64,000 nucleotides of DNA from Maricaulis sp965242785 (GTDB taxonomy: Bacteria > Pseudomonadota > Alphaproteobacteria > Caulobacterales > Maricaulaceae), in the NCBI GenBank assembly GCA_965242785.1, contig CBDETA010000004.1, forward strand, positions 620,001 through 684,000. The letters are read 5' to 3'. This document shows positions 8,971 to 17,899 of the stretch, piece by piece (the first letter of the stretch is position 1; each line of letters begins with the position of its first letter). The position numbers and the translations under genes are program-made. Below the pieces are notes generated by a model that was given only the letters and a program-made list of their open reading frames with translations, searched no databases and was not told the origin of the DNA.

Positions 8971-10326
8971 CTATCCGGTCGCTTTTTCGAACCGGGCGAT
9001 GAAGAAACCGTCCATGCTGCCGCGATCGGCCCACAGCGCTGGGGTCAGGCGCAGCCAGCCCTGCTCGCTGATGCCGCTCTCCATGCCCGGGACTTCCTCC
9101 GGCCGGATCGGGCTGACCGTCAGCTCGGCATGGCGCTGGACCAGCTGGCTCGCCAGCTGCTCGCCCTCTTCCGGCTGCAGCGAACATGTACAGACCACCA
9201 TCCGCCCGCCCGGGCGCAGCATCTTGATCGCCGACTTGGCCAGCGCCAGCTGCAGGGTCGCCATGCGGGCGACATCGCGCGGGCGCTTGATGAGGCTCGA
9301 CTCGGGATGCCGGCGCAGCGTGCCGGTCGCCGTGCAGGGCGCATCCAGCAGCAGCGCGTCGGCCGGACCCTTGGGCTTGAAGTCGCGCACATCGCTGACC
9401 GCGACATGGGCTTTCAGCTGCGTGCGCGAGAGATTGTTGCGCAGCTGCTTCATCCGGCTTTCCGAACTGTCGACCGCGGTGACCCGGCCGCCGGCCGCGG
9501 CCAGCTGCAGCGTCTTGCCGCCCGGCGCAGCGCACAGGTCGAGGACATGCTCGTTCTCCTGCACGTTCAGCAGCCGCGCCGGCACCGATGCCGCCGCGTC
9601 CTGCACCCACCAGGCACCCTCGCGATAGCCGGGCAATTGCGTCACATCGCCGATCTCGCGGCGTCGCAGCGACCCGTTCGGCAGGATTTCCGCCTCCAGC
9701 GCCGCGGCCCATTTTTCCAGCTCGGCCGGATCCTTCACGGTGAGGTCCAGAGGCGGCACGTCCATCAGCACGTTCGACATGCGCGAGAAGGCGCCCGGTC
9801 CGTAGGCCTTGCGCCAGGCGCGGGCCATCCAGTCCGGCAGGTTGTCGCGCGGCGCGGTGCGTCCGGCGATATCGCGGCCCTCGCGGTCGATCTTGCGCAG
9901 GATCGCATTGATCAGACCCTTCAGCCCGTAGGTCGCCGTGTTCTTCTCGGCCAGGCTGACAGTGGAGGACACGGCCGCGTGCGGCGGAACATCCATCCAC
10001 AACAATTGCGTCGTCCCGGTGACCAGAAGCGCGGCGGCCCAGTCATGGGTCTCTTCCAGCGGCTTGGCGAGGAATTGCTTGAGCACGTTCAGCGTCTGGC
10101 CGTGGCGCCGGAAGGTGGTCGCCAGGATAGCGCGGGCAAAGGCCCGGTCGCGCGGTTCCATCTCGCGATAGCCGCGGCTGTGGTCCAGGGCCGATTCCAG
10201 CGTCTTTCGCTGGGTCGTCACCGTCAAATAGGCTTGGGCGGCACAGCGCCGTGCTTCGAGTCCGTCTGTCATCGGCGGGGAGCTAGCACGCGCCGTGCGG
10301 CCCGTCGAATCGCTCTGGCGGTTCAT
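8971..10326 (-). CDS. rsmB: 16S rRNA (cytosine-967-C5)-methyltransferase RsmB
   Basis: This 451-residue protein has an N-terminal NusB-like RNA-binding domain (about residues 20-160) and a C-terminal Rossmann methyltransferase domain. The SAM motif is LDLCAAPGGKTLQLA. The catalytic cysteines are in DAPCTATGT (PC motif) and VCTCSLQPEEGE (TC motif). It transfers a methyl group from SAM to C967 of 16S rRNA. The start is uncertain. The ATG at 10326 is 9 nt after the htpX stop, but the one at 10272 (MTDGLEARR) begins the conserved part; neither has a strong Shine-Dalgarno sequence. Confidence 0.95.
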   Translation of the reverse strand: MNRQSDSTGRTARASSPPMTDGLEARRCAAQAYLTVTTQRKTLESALDHSRGYREMEPRDRAFARAILATTFRRHGQTLNVLKQFLAKPLEETHDWAAALLVTGTTQLLWMDVPPHAAVSSTVSLAEKNTATYGLKGLINAILRKIDREGRDIAGRTAPRDNLPDWMARAWRKAYGPGAFSRMSNVLMDVPPLDLTVKDPAELEKWAAALEAEILPNGSLRRREIGDVTQLPGYREGAWWVQDAAASVPARLLNVQENEHVLDLCAAPGGKTLQLAAAGGRVTAVDSSESRMKQLRNNLSRTQLKAHVAVSDVRDFKPKGPADALLLDAPCTATGTLRRHPESSLIKRPRDVARMATLQLALAKSAIKMLRPGGRMVVCTCSLQPEEGEQLASQLVQRHAELTVSPIRPEEVPGMESGISEQGWLRLTPALWADRGSMDGFFIARFEKATG

Positions 10327-10335
10327 GCGCCCGGC

Positions 10336-11232
10336 TCAACCCCAGGGACCGCGCGGCGCCCACGGGCCGGACGGCACGGTCGCCGACGCGCCGGCCATCT
10401 GGCGCAGCTTGGCGATGCGGTTGGCGGTGTCCGGGTGGGTGGAAAAGAGATTGTCCATGCGCTGGCCGTTCAGCGGGTTGATGATGAACATGTGCGCCGT
10501 CGCCGGATTGCGCTCGGCGCCTTCATTCAGCGTGCGCCGCGCCGAGCGTTCGATCTTTTCCAGCGCCGAGGCCAGTGCCATCGGCTTGCCCAGGATTTCC
10601 GCCCCGACCCGGTCGGCTTCGTACTCCCGCGCCCGGCTGATCGCGCTCTGCACCAGCATCGCGGCCATCGGGGCAAAGATCATCAGTGCGATCGAGCCGA
10701 TCAGGCCGCCGCGATTATTGCCCCCGAAGAAGAGCGCGAAATTGGCCAGCATGCCGATCGCACCGGCCAGCGTGGCCGTCACCGTCATGGTCAGCGTGTC
10801 GCGGTTCTTCACATGCGCCAGCTCGTGCGCCATCACGCCCTGGATCTCCTCGCGGTTGAGGCGGGCCAGAAGTCCCGTCGTCGCGGCGACGGCCGCATGC
10901 TGCGGGTCGCGTCCGGTGGCGAAGGCGTTGGGCTGGTCGGTCTCGATCACATAGACGCGCGGCATCGGCAGGCCGGCGCGTCCGGCCAGCATCTGCACGT
11001 CCAGCGCATACTGGCGCAGGGCCGGATGGCGCTCGCTGGGGGTGATTTCGCGTGCGCCATGCATGCGCAGCACCATGTCGGCGGAATTCCACCAGGCGAA
11101 CAGGTTCATGGCGCCGGCCACGACCAGCGCGATCAGGGCGCCGCCGGGACCGCCGATGAGATAGCCGATGCCCATGAAGAGGGCGGTCATGCCGGCCAGA
11201 AGCATGAAAGTGCGAAATGCGTTGGCAGTCAT
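10336..11232 (-). CDS. htpX: Membrane zinc metalloprotease HtpX
   Basis: This 298-residue M48-family protease degrades misfolded inner-membrane proteins. The zinc-binding HEXXH is seen in VMAHELAHVKNRD. Two hydrophobic segments lie at the N terminus (TFMLLAGMTALFMGIGYLIGG and the next), and two more follow the active site. The third Zn ligand is in the SRAREYEADRVGAEI region. I chose the ATG at 11232, which begins MTANAFRTFMLL; a longer frame from 11313 would add 27 residues that resemble no family member and overlap the divergent gene. It is followed within 10 nt by rsmB. Confidence 0.95.
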   Translation of the reverse strand: MTANAFRTFMLLAGMTALFMGIGYLIGGPGGALIALVVAGAMNLFAWWNSADMVLRMHGAREITPSERHPALRQYALDVQMLAGRAGLPMPRVYVIETDQPNAFATGRDPQHAAVAATTGLLARLNREEIQGVMAHELAHVKNRDTLTMTVTATLAGAIGMLANFALFFGGNNRGGLIGSIALMIFAPMAAMLVQSAISRAREYEADRVGAEILGKPMALASALEKIERSARRTLNEGAERNPATAHMFIINPLNGQRMDNLFSTHPDTANRIAKLRQMAGASATVPSGPWAPRGPWG

Positions 11233-11292
11233 GGTTCGATATCTGCTCTTGAAAGGTTGGCTTGGCCCCCGGGGCCGCCCTAGATAGATGGT

Positions 11293-11544
11293 ATGAGCTC
11301 GAAAAATCCTCAAGACGGGACGGCTGCGTCCGAAATCCCCGGTTCCAACGAGGACCGGCCCCAGGCTGCGGCGCCGGGAAAGACATTGTCACCGGCCGCC
11401 GTGCGGGCGCTGCAGGAAGCCCAGGCCCGCCGTGCGGCCCAGGCCGGGCAGGCCGACCTGGAGCCGGAGCTGGGTGGCCGCAAGGGCCCCGAACCCACAC
11501 GCTACGGCGACTGGGAGAAGAAGGGCATTCTCAGCGATTTTTGA
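11293..11544 (+). CDS. DUF1674 / SdhAF4-like protein
   Basis: This small 83-residue soluble protein ends in the DUF1674 hallmark GGRKGPEPTRYGDWEKKG followed by ILSDF. Eukaryotic homologues (SdhAF4) help load flavinylated SdhA into succinate dehydrogenase; a similar role in alphaproteobacteria is inference from the family. The N-terminal half is low-complexity and probably disordered. It is divergent from htpX, with about 60 bp between the starts. No sdh genes are in the window. Confidence 0.85.
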   Translation: MSSKNPQDGTAASEIPGSNEDRPQAAAPGKTLSPAAVRALQEAQARRAAQAGQADLEPELGGRKGPEPTRYGDWEKKGILSDF

Positions 11545-11653
11545 CGCCGGATGTGCTGCCCGCCTCCTGCTGCTGGGCGAAAAGCATGTGGTCGGGCTCG
11601 CCCGAGGCGCGCAAACACTTCTGCCCGGCGCGGCTCCAGCCTAGTGTGCCGAA

Positions 11654-12277
11654 ATGGCACGTCACACCGCTGTTCTGATCATGGCAACCGCAGGCCTCCT
11701 GGCCGGCTCGGCGAGCGCTTTTGCCCAGTCGTCGGGCGTGCCGTCGCGCGAATGCTCTGCCGAAGACATCCGCCAGGCCATGGCCGGCGAATATTCAGGA
11801 CCGCCCTGCCGCTTCACCAACCTGCCCGACGGGATGGACGCCTCGTCCGTGCCTGTGGCCGAGCCGCGCCTGGCCGGAGGTCCGCCGCCGCGCACCCGGG
11901 CGCAGGCCGCCGTCCGGTCTGAAGCCGAATACCGGTCGTCATCGTCATTCCGGACGAGCACGCAACACACATCGCTTTCCGGTTCCGTGCCGTCTCAGCC
12001 TGCCCCGCAGGTCCGGCCCGCCATGGCGCCGGCACCGCTCACGCCGGCCCGCCCGTCGGGTGAGCGTGTGGTGCTGGACGAAGCCTTCTTTGCCTCAGGC
12101 CTGGCTGGCGGTGTCGAACGGCCCCAGGTGCCGCTCTACAGCTATCGTGGCATCATCCTGATCGGTGCGGACGGGCGGGTGCAGACAGCGCATGCCGGTC
12201 TGGCCCACCGCACGCGGATTGTCCGCGCCATGGACGCAGCCCAGGCCGGACCGCGACGCGCCTATCCTTACAATTGA
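11654..12277 (+). CDS. Exported protein of unknown function
   Basis: This 207-residue protein has a clear Sec signal peptide (MARHTAVLIMATAGLLAGSASAFAQ, probable cleavage after AFA). Two cysteines lie close behind it (SRECSAEDIRQ, GPPCRF) and could form a disulphide. A Ser/Pro/Ala-rich linker follows (about residues 75-140), then a short C-terminal segment containing YSYRGIILIGADGR. I do not recognise a family. It is convergent with pyrF, whose stop lies 22 bp away. Confidence 0.65.
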   Translation: MARHTAVLIMATAGLLAGSASAFAQSSGVPSRECSAEDIRQAMAGEYSGPPCRFTNLPDGMDASSVPVAEPRLAGGPPPRTRAQAAVRSEAEYRSSSSFRTSTQHTSLSGSVPSQPAPQVRPAMAPAPLTPARPSGERVVLDEAFFASGLAGGVERPQVPLYSYRGIILIGADGRVQTAHAGLAHRTRIVRAMDAAQAGPRRAYPYN

Positions 12278-12299
12278 TCTTTGGCTGTGTTGCGGCCGC

Positions 12300-13001
12300 T
12301 CAGGCCGGAACGCCCGTCATCTCGTCGACAATCGCCCGGGCTGCTGCAACCGGATCGGCAGCCGCATTGACCGGACGTCCGACCACCAGATGGGTCGCCC
12401 CCTCGGCCAGGGCAAACGACGGCGTGGCCACGCGCTTCTGGTCACCGATCTCCGAACCGGCCGGGCGGATGCCGGGGGTGACGATCAGGAAATCATCGCC
12501 GAAGCGCTGACGGATCTCGGCGGCTTCATGGGCGCTGGCGACGATGCCTTCGACACCGCATTCCAGCGCCTGCTCGACCCGGCGCAGGACCAGATCGCGT
12601 GCACCGAAGGCATAGCCCATCTCGGCCAGCATGGCGTCGTCATAGGATGTCAGCACGGTGACACCCAGGATTTTCAGGTCCGAGCCTTGTTTGCCGGCGA
12701 CGGCGGCGCGCATCACCGGCGGTTCGGCGTGGACGGTGAGAAGATCGGCACCACCGGTCGTGATCGAACGCGTCGCCTTTTCCACCGTCGCCGGGATGTC
12801 GTGCAGCTTGAAGTCCAGAAAGACCTGCTTGCCGGAAGCCTTGAGCTTGCGGCACAGGTCCATCCCCCCCATCGGGAAGAGCTGGAGCCCGATCTTGTAG
12901 AAGCTGACGGCGGCATCCAGCGTCTGGGTCAGCGCCCAGGCCTGGTCGGTCGTCGGCAGGTCGAGCGCGACGATGAGGCGGGGATCGGAAATCTGTGACA
13001 T
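12300..13001 (-). CDS. pyrF: Orotidine 5'-phosphate decarboxylase
   Basis: This 233-residue TIM-barrel enzyme makes UMP from OMP, the last step of de novo pyrimidine synthesis. The opening LIVALDLPTTDQA and the catalytic Asp/Lys array in DFKLHDIPATVEKA are diagnostic. VTPGIRPAG and the C-terminal HLVVGRPV phosphate-binding segment are also present. The start is followed upstream by a 108-bp interspersed repeat that separates it from the lysE-like gene on the same strand. Confidence 0.97.
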   Translation of the reverse strand: MSQISDPRLIVALDLPTTDQAWALTQTLDAAVSFYKIGLQLFPMGGMDLCRKLKASGKQVFLDFKLHDIPATVEKATRSITTGGADLLTVHAEPPVMRAAVAGKQGSDLKILGVTVLTSYDDAMLAEMGYAFGARDLVLRRVEQALECGVEGIVASAHEAAEIRQRFGDDFLIVTPGIRPAGSEIGDQKRVATPSFALAEGATHLVVGRPVNAAADPVAAARAIVDEMTGVPA

Positions 13002-13010
13002 GGCGGCCTT

Positions 13011-13118
13011 CTACAGCATTTTCAGCAAAAGTGGGAACCGGTTTTGCGGCTCGAAAATGCGGAACATCAATAAGCTAGAGCCATTTCATTGACCTTGCTT
13101 GCAATGAAATGGCTCTAG
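13011..13118. repeat. Interspersed alphaproteobacterial palindromic repeat
   Basis: There are two nested inverted structures. GCATTTTC (13016-13023) pairs imperfectly with GAAAATGC (13053-13060) around the segment AAAAGTGGGAACCGGTTTTG. A second hairpin has perfect 17-bp arms beginning CTAGAGCCATTTCATTG (13075-13091 and 13102-13118) and a 10-nt loop. The AAAAGTGGGAACCGGTTTT core and the CTAGAGC end match, from memory, a repeat very common between genes in Rhizobiales and other alphaproteobacteria. The right arm contains the stop codon of the adjacent transporter gene. Confidence 0.8.
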
Positions 13119-13741
13119 GCCGTATTGCCGGAAAAAATCAAGCGCAGACCCAGCCCGCCGAAGGCTGTCGCCGCAAGGCCGTTGAGGACCCGGCGCGTGT
13201 TTGCCGAGCGGGCCAGGCGGTCGCGGGCGGCCCCGGCGGCCAGTGCCACACACACCAGAACAACCGTGCCCATGACAAAGAAGATCAGGCCCAGAACCAG
13301 CATCTGCAGCCAGACGGGCCCGATTTCGGCATTTGTGAATTGCGGCAGCAGCGCCAGGAAGAAGAGGCCGATCTTGGGATTGAGCAGATTGGTGGTCAGC
13401 CCCTGGCGGAAGGCGCGTCCGGCATCGCGGGCGCCTTCGGCCTCCATCGGCTTGTCCAGCGCGCGCAACGTCTTGATGGCCAGCCAGATCAGATAGGCTG
13501 CACCGGCATAGCGCACCACGGTCAGGGCATGGTCCGAGGCCGCGACCAGTGCGGCCAGACCAGCCGCCGCCGCGACCGTCCACACCAGCCCGCCCGTGAT
13601 GATCCCGGCGACGGCGCCCAGGCCCGCACGGGTTCCCCGCGCGGCCGCCGTGGCCAGGGTGAAGGCCATGTCCGGACCCGGCGTGAGGGCCAGGGCCAGG
13701 CCGGCCACGAGAAACAGCGGAAAAAGACTGAGGTCGAGCAT
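13115..13741 (-). CDS. LysE/RhtB-family amino-acid exporter
   Basis: This 208-residue membrane protein has about six hydrophobic segments. The family signature near the N terminus is FLVAGLALALTPGPDMAF, followed by AARGTRAGLGAVAGIITGG. NLLNPKIGLFFLALLPQF follows at about residue 110. Members export amino acids or derivatives (lysine, homoserine, threonine); the substrate here cannot be told. The TAG stop lies in the right arm of the interspersed repeat, so insertion of the repeat may have set the C-terminal end (GNTA). Confidence 0.9.
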   Translation of the reverse strand: MLDLSLFPLFLVAGLALALTPGPDMAFTLATAAARGTRAGLGAVAGIITGGLVWTVAAAAGLAALVAASDHALTVVRYAGAAYLIWLAIKTLRALDKPMEAEGARDAGRAFRQGLTTNLLNPKIGLFFLALLPQFTNAEIGPVWLQMLVLGLIFFVMGTVVLVCVALAAGAARDRLARSANTRRVLNGLAATAFGGLGLRLIFSGNTA

Positions 13742-13797
13742 GGGATCTCCGGGGTGTCGCCGTTGATCCTGACAGGAGCAAGGCCGGGAAACGAGGC

Positions 13798-15066
13798 CTA
13801 TTCCGAAGTCACGCCGGCGAAAATGTGGAAGGGGTAGTCCTCGACCAGCCGTTTGGAAAACTCCACCCCGCGCACGCTGTTGCCCTGGCGGTCCAGGCGC
13901 GGCGAGAACAGGCCGAAACCGGCGATGCCGGGAATGACGATCATCAGCCCGCCGGACACGCCGGACTTCGCGGGCAGGCCGACGACAAAGGCAAACTCGC
14001 CGGAATAGTCATACATGCCGCAGGTCAACATCAGCGACAGGGTATGCCGGACAATGCCGGCATCAATGACCCGGTGGCCGGTCAGCGGGCAGACCCCGCC
14101 ATTGGCCAGCATGGCCGCCACACAGGCCAGGGCGTTGCAGTCCAGGGTCAGGGCGCAGGTGCGGAAATAAAGATCGAGGGCGGCTTCGGTGTCGCTGCCT
14201 TCGGGAAAGGCGTCATGCTCGATCATCAGCTGCACGAGGGACCGGTTGCGTTCGGCGGTCGCCTGTTCGGAGGCATAGACGGCCATGTCGATCTCGCAAT
14301 TCGCCCCGCCGGCGGCCGAGGCCACGAAACGGCGCACCAGCTCGGCCCGCGTCTCGGCGTCCTGGGACGGCCGGATCAGCGAGGCACACATGATGGCGCC
14401 GGAATTGATCATCGGATTGTGTGGCCGCCCGCCCGGGTCGAGGGCCAGCTCGTTGAAGCGCAGACCGGACGGCTCGCGTCCGACATGGCGGTGCACCAGG
14501 TTTTCCCCGTTCAGGGCCAGGGCCAGCGCATAGTTCAGGGGTTTCACGACCGATTGCAGGCAGAAGCGCTGCTGTGCATCGCCCAGGGCCAAGCGCTGGC
14601 CGTCAATCGTGCACAGCGCCAGACCGAAGGCGTCCGGGGCCTGGCGCGCCAGTTCCGGAATATAGCGCGCCACCTCGCCCCGGCGGTTTTCCAGCGCGTA
14701 GTCGAAATATCCGGCCACCCGGTGGGCGAAATGCCCGAAATCCGGCACGGCCAGCGTGCCGGTTAGGCTGCGCTCGATCAGTGACAGCGTGTCGTCACTC
14801 AGCCGGCCGAGAAAGCCCGGTGTGACGGGCTGGGCCGCATCGGGCAAGGCTTCTGCGAGCCGGGCCAGGCGCGGCATGTCTGCCGCGATGCCCTGCTCGG
14901 CCAGGTGAGCGCTCAGCGCCGCGATCGAATTTATCCCTGTGGCGACAGCGCGGCGGCTCAGTCGGCGCAGCCAGGCCTGCCGCTCCGGGCCGGCATTGCG
15001 CGCCTGTTCGAAGCGGGCCGGACGGCCGCGAAAGCGCGAGAAGGGGGACAGGCCGGAACGATGCAT
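13798..15066 (-). CDS. glsA: Glutaminase with kidney-type N-terminal region
   Basis: This 422-residue protein hydrolyses glutamine to glutamate and ammonia. The catalytic beta-lactamase-like domain has the Ser-x-x-Lys in CLQSVVKPLNYAL, NPMINSGAI and an essential Tyr region (CGMYDYSGEFAF). Unlike the roughly 310-residue E. coli enzymes, it has about 110 extra N-terminal residues. Among these, LSLIERSLTGTLAVPDF and ARYIPELARQAPDAFGLALC resemble the EF-hand-like region of animal kidney-type glutaminase. No canonical Ca2+ loop is visible. The ATG at 15066 is preferred; an upstream start at 15135 adds 23 unconvincing residues. The gene is divergent from argG. Confidence 0.9.
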   Translation of the reverse strand: MHRSGLSPFSRFRGRPARFEQARNAGPERQAWLRRLSRRAVATGINSIAALSAHLAEQGIAADMPRLARLAEALPDAAQPVTPGFLGRLSDDTLSLIERSLTGTLAVPDFGHFAHRVAGYFDYALENRRGEVARYIPELARQAPDAFGLALCTIDGQRLALGDAQQRFCLQSVVKPLNYALALALNGENLVHRHVGREPSGLRFNELALDPGGRPHNPMINSGAIMCASLIRPSQDAETRAELVRRFVASAAGGANCEIDMAVYASEQATAERNRSLVQLMIEHDAFPEGSDTEAALDLYFRTCALTLDCNALACVAAMLANGGVCPLTGHRVIDAGIVRHTLSLMLTCGMYDYSGEFAFVVGLPAKSGVSGGLMIVIPGIAGFGLFSPRLDRQGNSVRGVEFSKRLVEDYPFHIFAGVTSE

Positions 15067-15214
15067 GATCCGAGCATGGCACGGGCTTTGGCCAAGTCCA
15101 GTCCCGGGCCAGCCGGAGCGGTCGCTCAAATGCAAGGGTGGAATGTGGAAACAAACCCTTGCACCTGCACGAATGTGACGCTACGCGCTGGGAAAATCGA
15201 AAGGGACGTGCGCC

Positions 15215-16447
15215 ATGCCTGCCAAAAAACCCGTCAAAAAGGTCGTTCTTGCCTATTCCGGAGGTCTGGATACGTCCGTGATCCTGAAATGGCTTCAGGA
15301 TCAGTATGATGCCGAAGTCGTGACCTTCACGGCGGATCTGGGTCAGGGCGAGGAGCTGGACCCGGCGCGCAAGAAGGCCGAGGCCGCCGGCGTGTCGGAA
15401 ATCTTCATCGAGGACCTGCGCGAGGAATTCGTCCGCGATTTCGTCTTCCCGATGGTGCGCGCCAATGCGGTCTATGAAGGCCTTTACCTGCTGGGCACCT
15501 CGATCGCCCGTCCGCTGATCGCCAAGCGCCTGGTCGAGATCGCCCATGCCACCGGCGCCGACGCCGTGGCGCACGGGGCCACCGGCAAGGGCAATGACCA
15601 GGTCCGCTTCGAGCTGGGTGTCTATGCGCTGGACCCGGATCTGCGTGTCATCGCGCCCTGGCGCGAATGGGATCTCAATTCTCGTACCAAGCTGATCGCC
15701 TATGCCGAGGAGCACGGCATCCAGGTCGCCAAGGACAAGCGCGGCGAGGCGCCCTTCTCGGTCGATGCCAATCTCTGGCACACCTCGTCCGAGGGCAAGG
15801 TGCTGGAAGACCCGGCCGAGGAAGCCTCCGACATCGTCTACCAGCGCACCGTCGACCCGCTCGAGGCTCCGGACACGCCGGAATATGTCACCGTCAGTTT
15901 CGAGCGTGGCGATGCCACGGCCGTCAATGGCAAGGCCCTGTCGCCGGCGACCCTTCTGACCGAGCTCAACGAGCTGGGCCGCAAGCACGGCATCGGCCGC
16001 CTCGACCTGGTCGAGAACCGCTTTGTCGGCATGAAGTCGCGCGGCATCTACGAGACGCCCGGCGGCACCATCCTGATGGCGGCGCATCGTGGCATCGAGC
16101 AGCTGACGCTGGACCGTGGCGCCGCCCACCTCAAGGACGAGCTGATGCCGCGCTATGCCAAGCTGCTTTATGAGGGCTTCTGGTTCTCGCCCGAGCGCGA
16201 GATGCTGCAGGCGGCGATCGACAAGAGTCAGGAGCATGTCACGGGCGATGTGCGCCTGAAGCTCTATAAGGGCTCGGTCAATGTCGTCGGTCGTTCGTCC
16301 AAGCACACCCTCTATTCGGAGGCCCATGTGACCTTCGAGGAGGATGTGGTCTACGACCAGAAGGACGCCGAGGGCTTCATCCGTCTCAATGCATTGCGGC
16401 TGCAATTGCTGGCCCGCCGCAATCGCCGTCTGGGCCGCAACGACTGA
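15215..16447 (+). CDS. argG: Argininosuccinate synthase
   Basis: This 410-residue enzyme joins citrulline and aspartate with ATP, the penultimate step of arginine synthesis. The PP-loop VLAYSGGLDTSVILKWL starts the ATP-binding domain. HGATGKGNDQVRFE, SRTKLIAYAEEHGI and the tetramer-forming C terminus are typical. Length and start agree with the family, and a purine-rich GAAAGGGACG lies upstream of the ATG. It is monocistronic in appearance; the downstream kinase is about 190 bp away. Confidence 0.98.
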   Translation: MPAKKPVKKVVLAYSGGLDTSVILKWLQDQYDAEVVTFTADLGQGEELDPARKKAEAAGVSEIFIEDLREEFVRDFVFPMVRANAVYEGLYLLGTSIARPLIAKRLVEIAHATGADAVAHGATGKGNDQVRFELGVYALDPDLRVIAPWREWDLNSRTKLIAYAEEHGIQVAKDKRGEAPFSVDANLWHTSSEGKVLEDPAEEASDIVYQRTVDPLEAPDTPEYVTVSFERGDATAVNGKALSPATLLTELNELGRKHGIGRLDLVENRFVGMKSRGIYETPGGTILMAAHRGIEQLTLDRGAAHLKDELMPRYAKLLYEGFWFSPEREMLQAAIDKSQEHVTGDVRLKLYKGSVNVVGRSSKHTLYSEAHVTFEEDVVYDQKDAEGFIRLNALRLQLLARRNRRLGRND

Positions 16448-16564
16448 CCGGCGGCCTTCCCGCGTTCGCCCGCGGAGGCCATGAATGAAAAATTCATTGT
16501 GGTGCTTGGGCGCTTTACACGCCAAGCCTGCCCGGTAAAGCTGGTGGGCTTGGGTGGGGAGAAG

Positions 16565-16594
16565 TTGACAGGGCTTCAATGGGGGAGCGCTTAG
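16565..16594 (+). promoter_or_regulatory. Possible sigma-70-type promoter for the histidine kinase
   Basis: A perfect -35 hexamer TTGACA (16565-16570) is followed after 18 bp by GCTTAG, a weak -10. It lies about 40 bp upstream of the kinase start and is the only promoter-like element seen between argG and the kinase. The call rests mainly on the -35. Confidence 0.35.
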
Positions 16595-16635
16595 CATTGT
16601 GACAGGAATGACAAAGCGAAGAGACGGGTGAGCAC

Positions 16636-17781
16636 ATGCACTCGGTCCTGCTGACCAGTTTGCTGGACATCCTGTTCGCAACGGCCCCGATCGTTGCGAT
16701 CGTGTTCCTGTGGCGCAATGCCGGCGTGTTCCGCTTCGCGGGTGCCGAACTGTCCATGAAGCTCCTGACGGTCGGCATGACGATCTGGGCGGCCTATTAC
16801 ATTCTCGATCTCATTGTCCTGCTCGGCGCGCCGTTTCTGGTGGAACCAACCCGCGCGGAGGCCTGGTCGGCGTTCATCCAGAGCCGCGTGCGCAAGATCG
16901 GCGATGCGGGAACAACAGTATTCTTGCTGGCCGGCTTCCTGCTGCTTTTGCAGCGGGTCGCGATCTTCATGAAGAGCATGGAGAATTCCAGCGAGGCTCT
17001 GGCGCATGAATTGACATCGCGCGAAACCATGGAAGCCGAGCTGAAGTCCGAAGCGGAGACCGAGCGCGACTTCCGCAAGGCCAAGTCGGAATTCCTGCTC
17101 GGGCTCAGCCATGAGCTGCGCACGCCGCTGAACGGCATTCTCGGCCTGGCCAGCCTGCTCTCCAACACCGAGCTCAACCCCGACCAGCGCAAGCTGTTGT
17201 CGACCCTGGAGCGCTCGGCCCAGAACATGCTGAGCCGGGTCAGCGATGTCTTCGACCTGTCCCTCTTGGAGAACAACCGCGTCGAACTGCGTTCGGTGCT
17301 GTTCGATCCGCAGGGCATCGCCAAGACGGCTGTGGCCCTGTTCGAACCCCTGGCCAGCGAGAAGGGGCTCGATTTCCATCTGGAATGCGGCCCTGGCGCC
17401 GAACGGAATGTCATCGGTGATCCGATCCGGGTGAAGCAGATCGTCTCGCACCTTTTGTCCAACGCCATCAAGTTCACCCCGGCCGGTTCGGTGACCCTGC
17501 GCGTCTCGGCGGAACCGATCGACAATGATCATGTCCGCGTCATCTTCGAGGTGCGCGATTCCGGCATCGGCATGGACGCGGCCCTGCTGGCCCAGGCCAA
17601 TCGCGGGCCCAGCCTGCAATCGGGGGCTCACAATGGCATCGGCCTGGCGATCTGCTGGCGCCTGGCCTGGCTGAAGGATGGCGGTCTGGCCTTTGAAAGC
17701 CAGCCTGACCAGGGCACGACGGCACGTGTTTCGCTGCGCTTGCAGACCGAGCCGGCGGGCGGCGATGAGGAAGAGTTCTGA
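16636..17781 (+). CDS. Membrane sensor histidine kinase (orphan)
   Basis: This 381-residue protein has about three hydrophobic segments in the first 115 residues, then a short coiled linker (about 120-150). The HisKA domain has the phospho-acceptor His in LLGLSHELRTPLNGILGLA. An HATPase domain carries the N box HLLSNAIKFTPAG, G1 box DSGIGMD and G2 box GIGLAICWRLA. It autophosphorylates and passes phosphate to a response regulator, but no regulator gene is adjacent and the protein has no receiver domain. No PAS domain is recognisable. The signal is unknown. Confidence 0.9.
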   Translation: MHSVLLTSLLDILFATAPIVAIVFLWRNAGVFRFAGAELSMKLLTVGMTIWAAYYILDLIVLLGAPFLVEPTRAEAWSAFIQSRVRKIGDAGTTVFLLAGFLLLLQRVAIFMKSMENSSEALAHELTSRETMEAELKSEAETERDFRKAKSEFLLGLSHELRTPLNGILGLASLLSNTELNPDQRKLLSTLERSAQNMLSRVSDVFDLSLLENNRVELRSVLFDPQGIAKTAVALFEPLASEKGLDFHLECGPGAERNVIGDPIRVKQIVSHLLSNAIKFTPAGSVTLRVSAEPIDNDHVRVIFEVRDSGIGMDAALLAQANRGPSLQSGAHNGIGLAICWRLAWLKDGGLAFESQPDQGTTARVSLRLQTEPAGGDEEEF

Positions 17782-17899
17782 GCCGGCCTGTCCGTCCCTG
17801 AGGCGGGCCGTGGGCTTTCCTGTCCGGAAATTTCGTTGACGCGCCGGTGTCCGGGATGGCCTGTTGCCCGCCATCACCACTTTCCGGGGGAGCCAGACC

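Noticed and set aside
14795..16681. 628-codon minus-strand frame across argG
   Set aside because: argG on the plus strand is certain. The frame also runs into the glutaminase gene in another phase.
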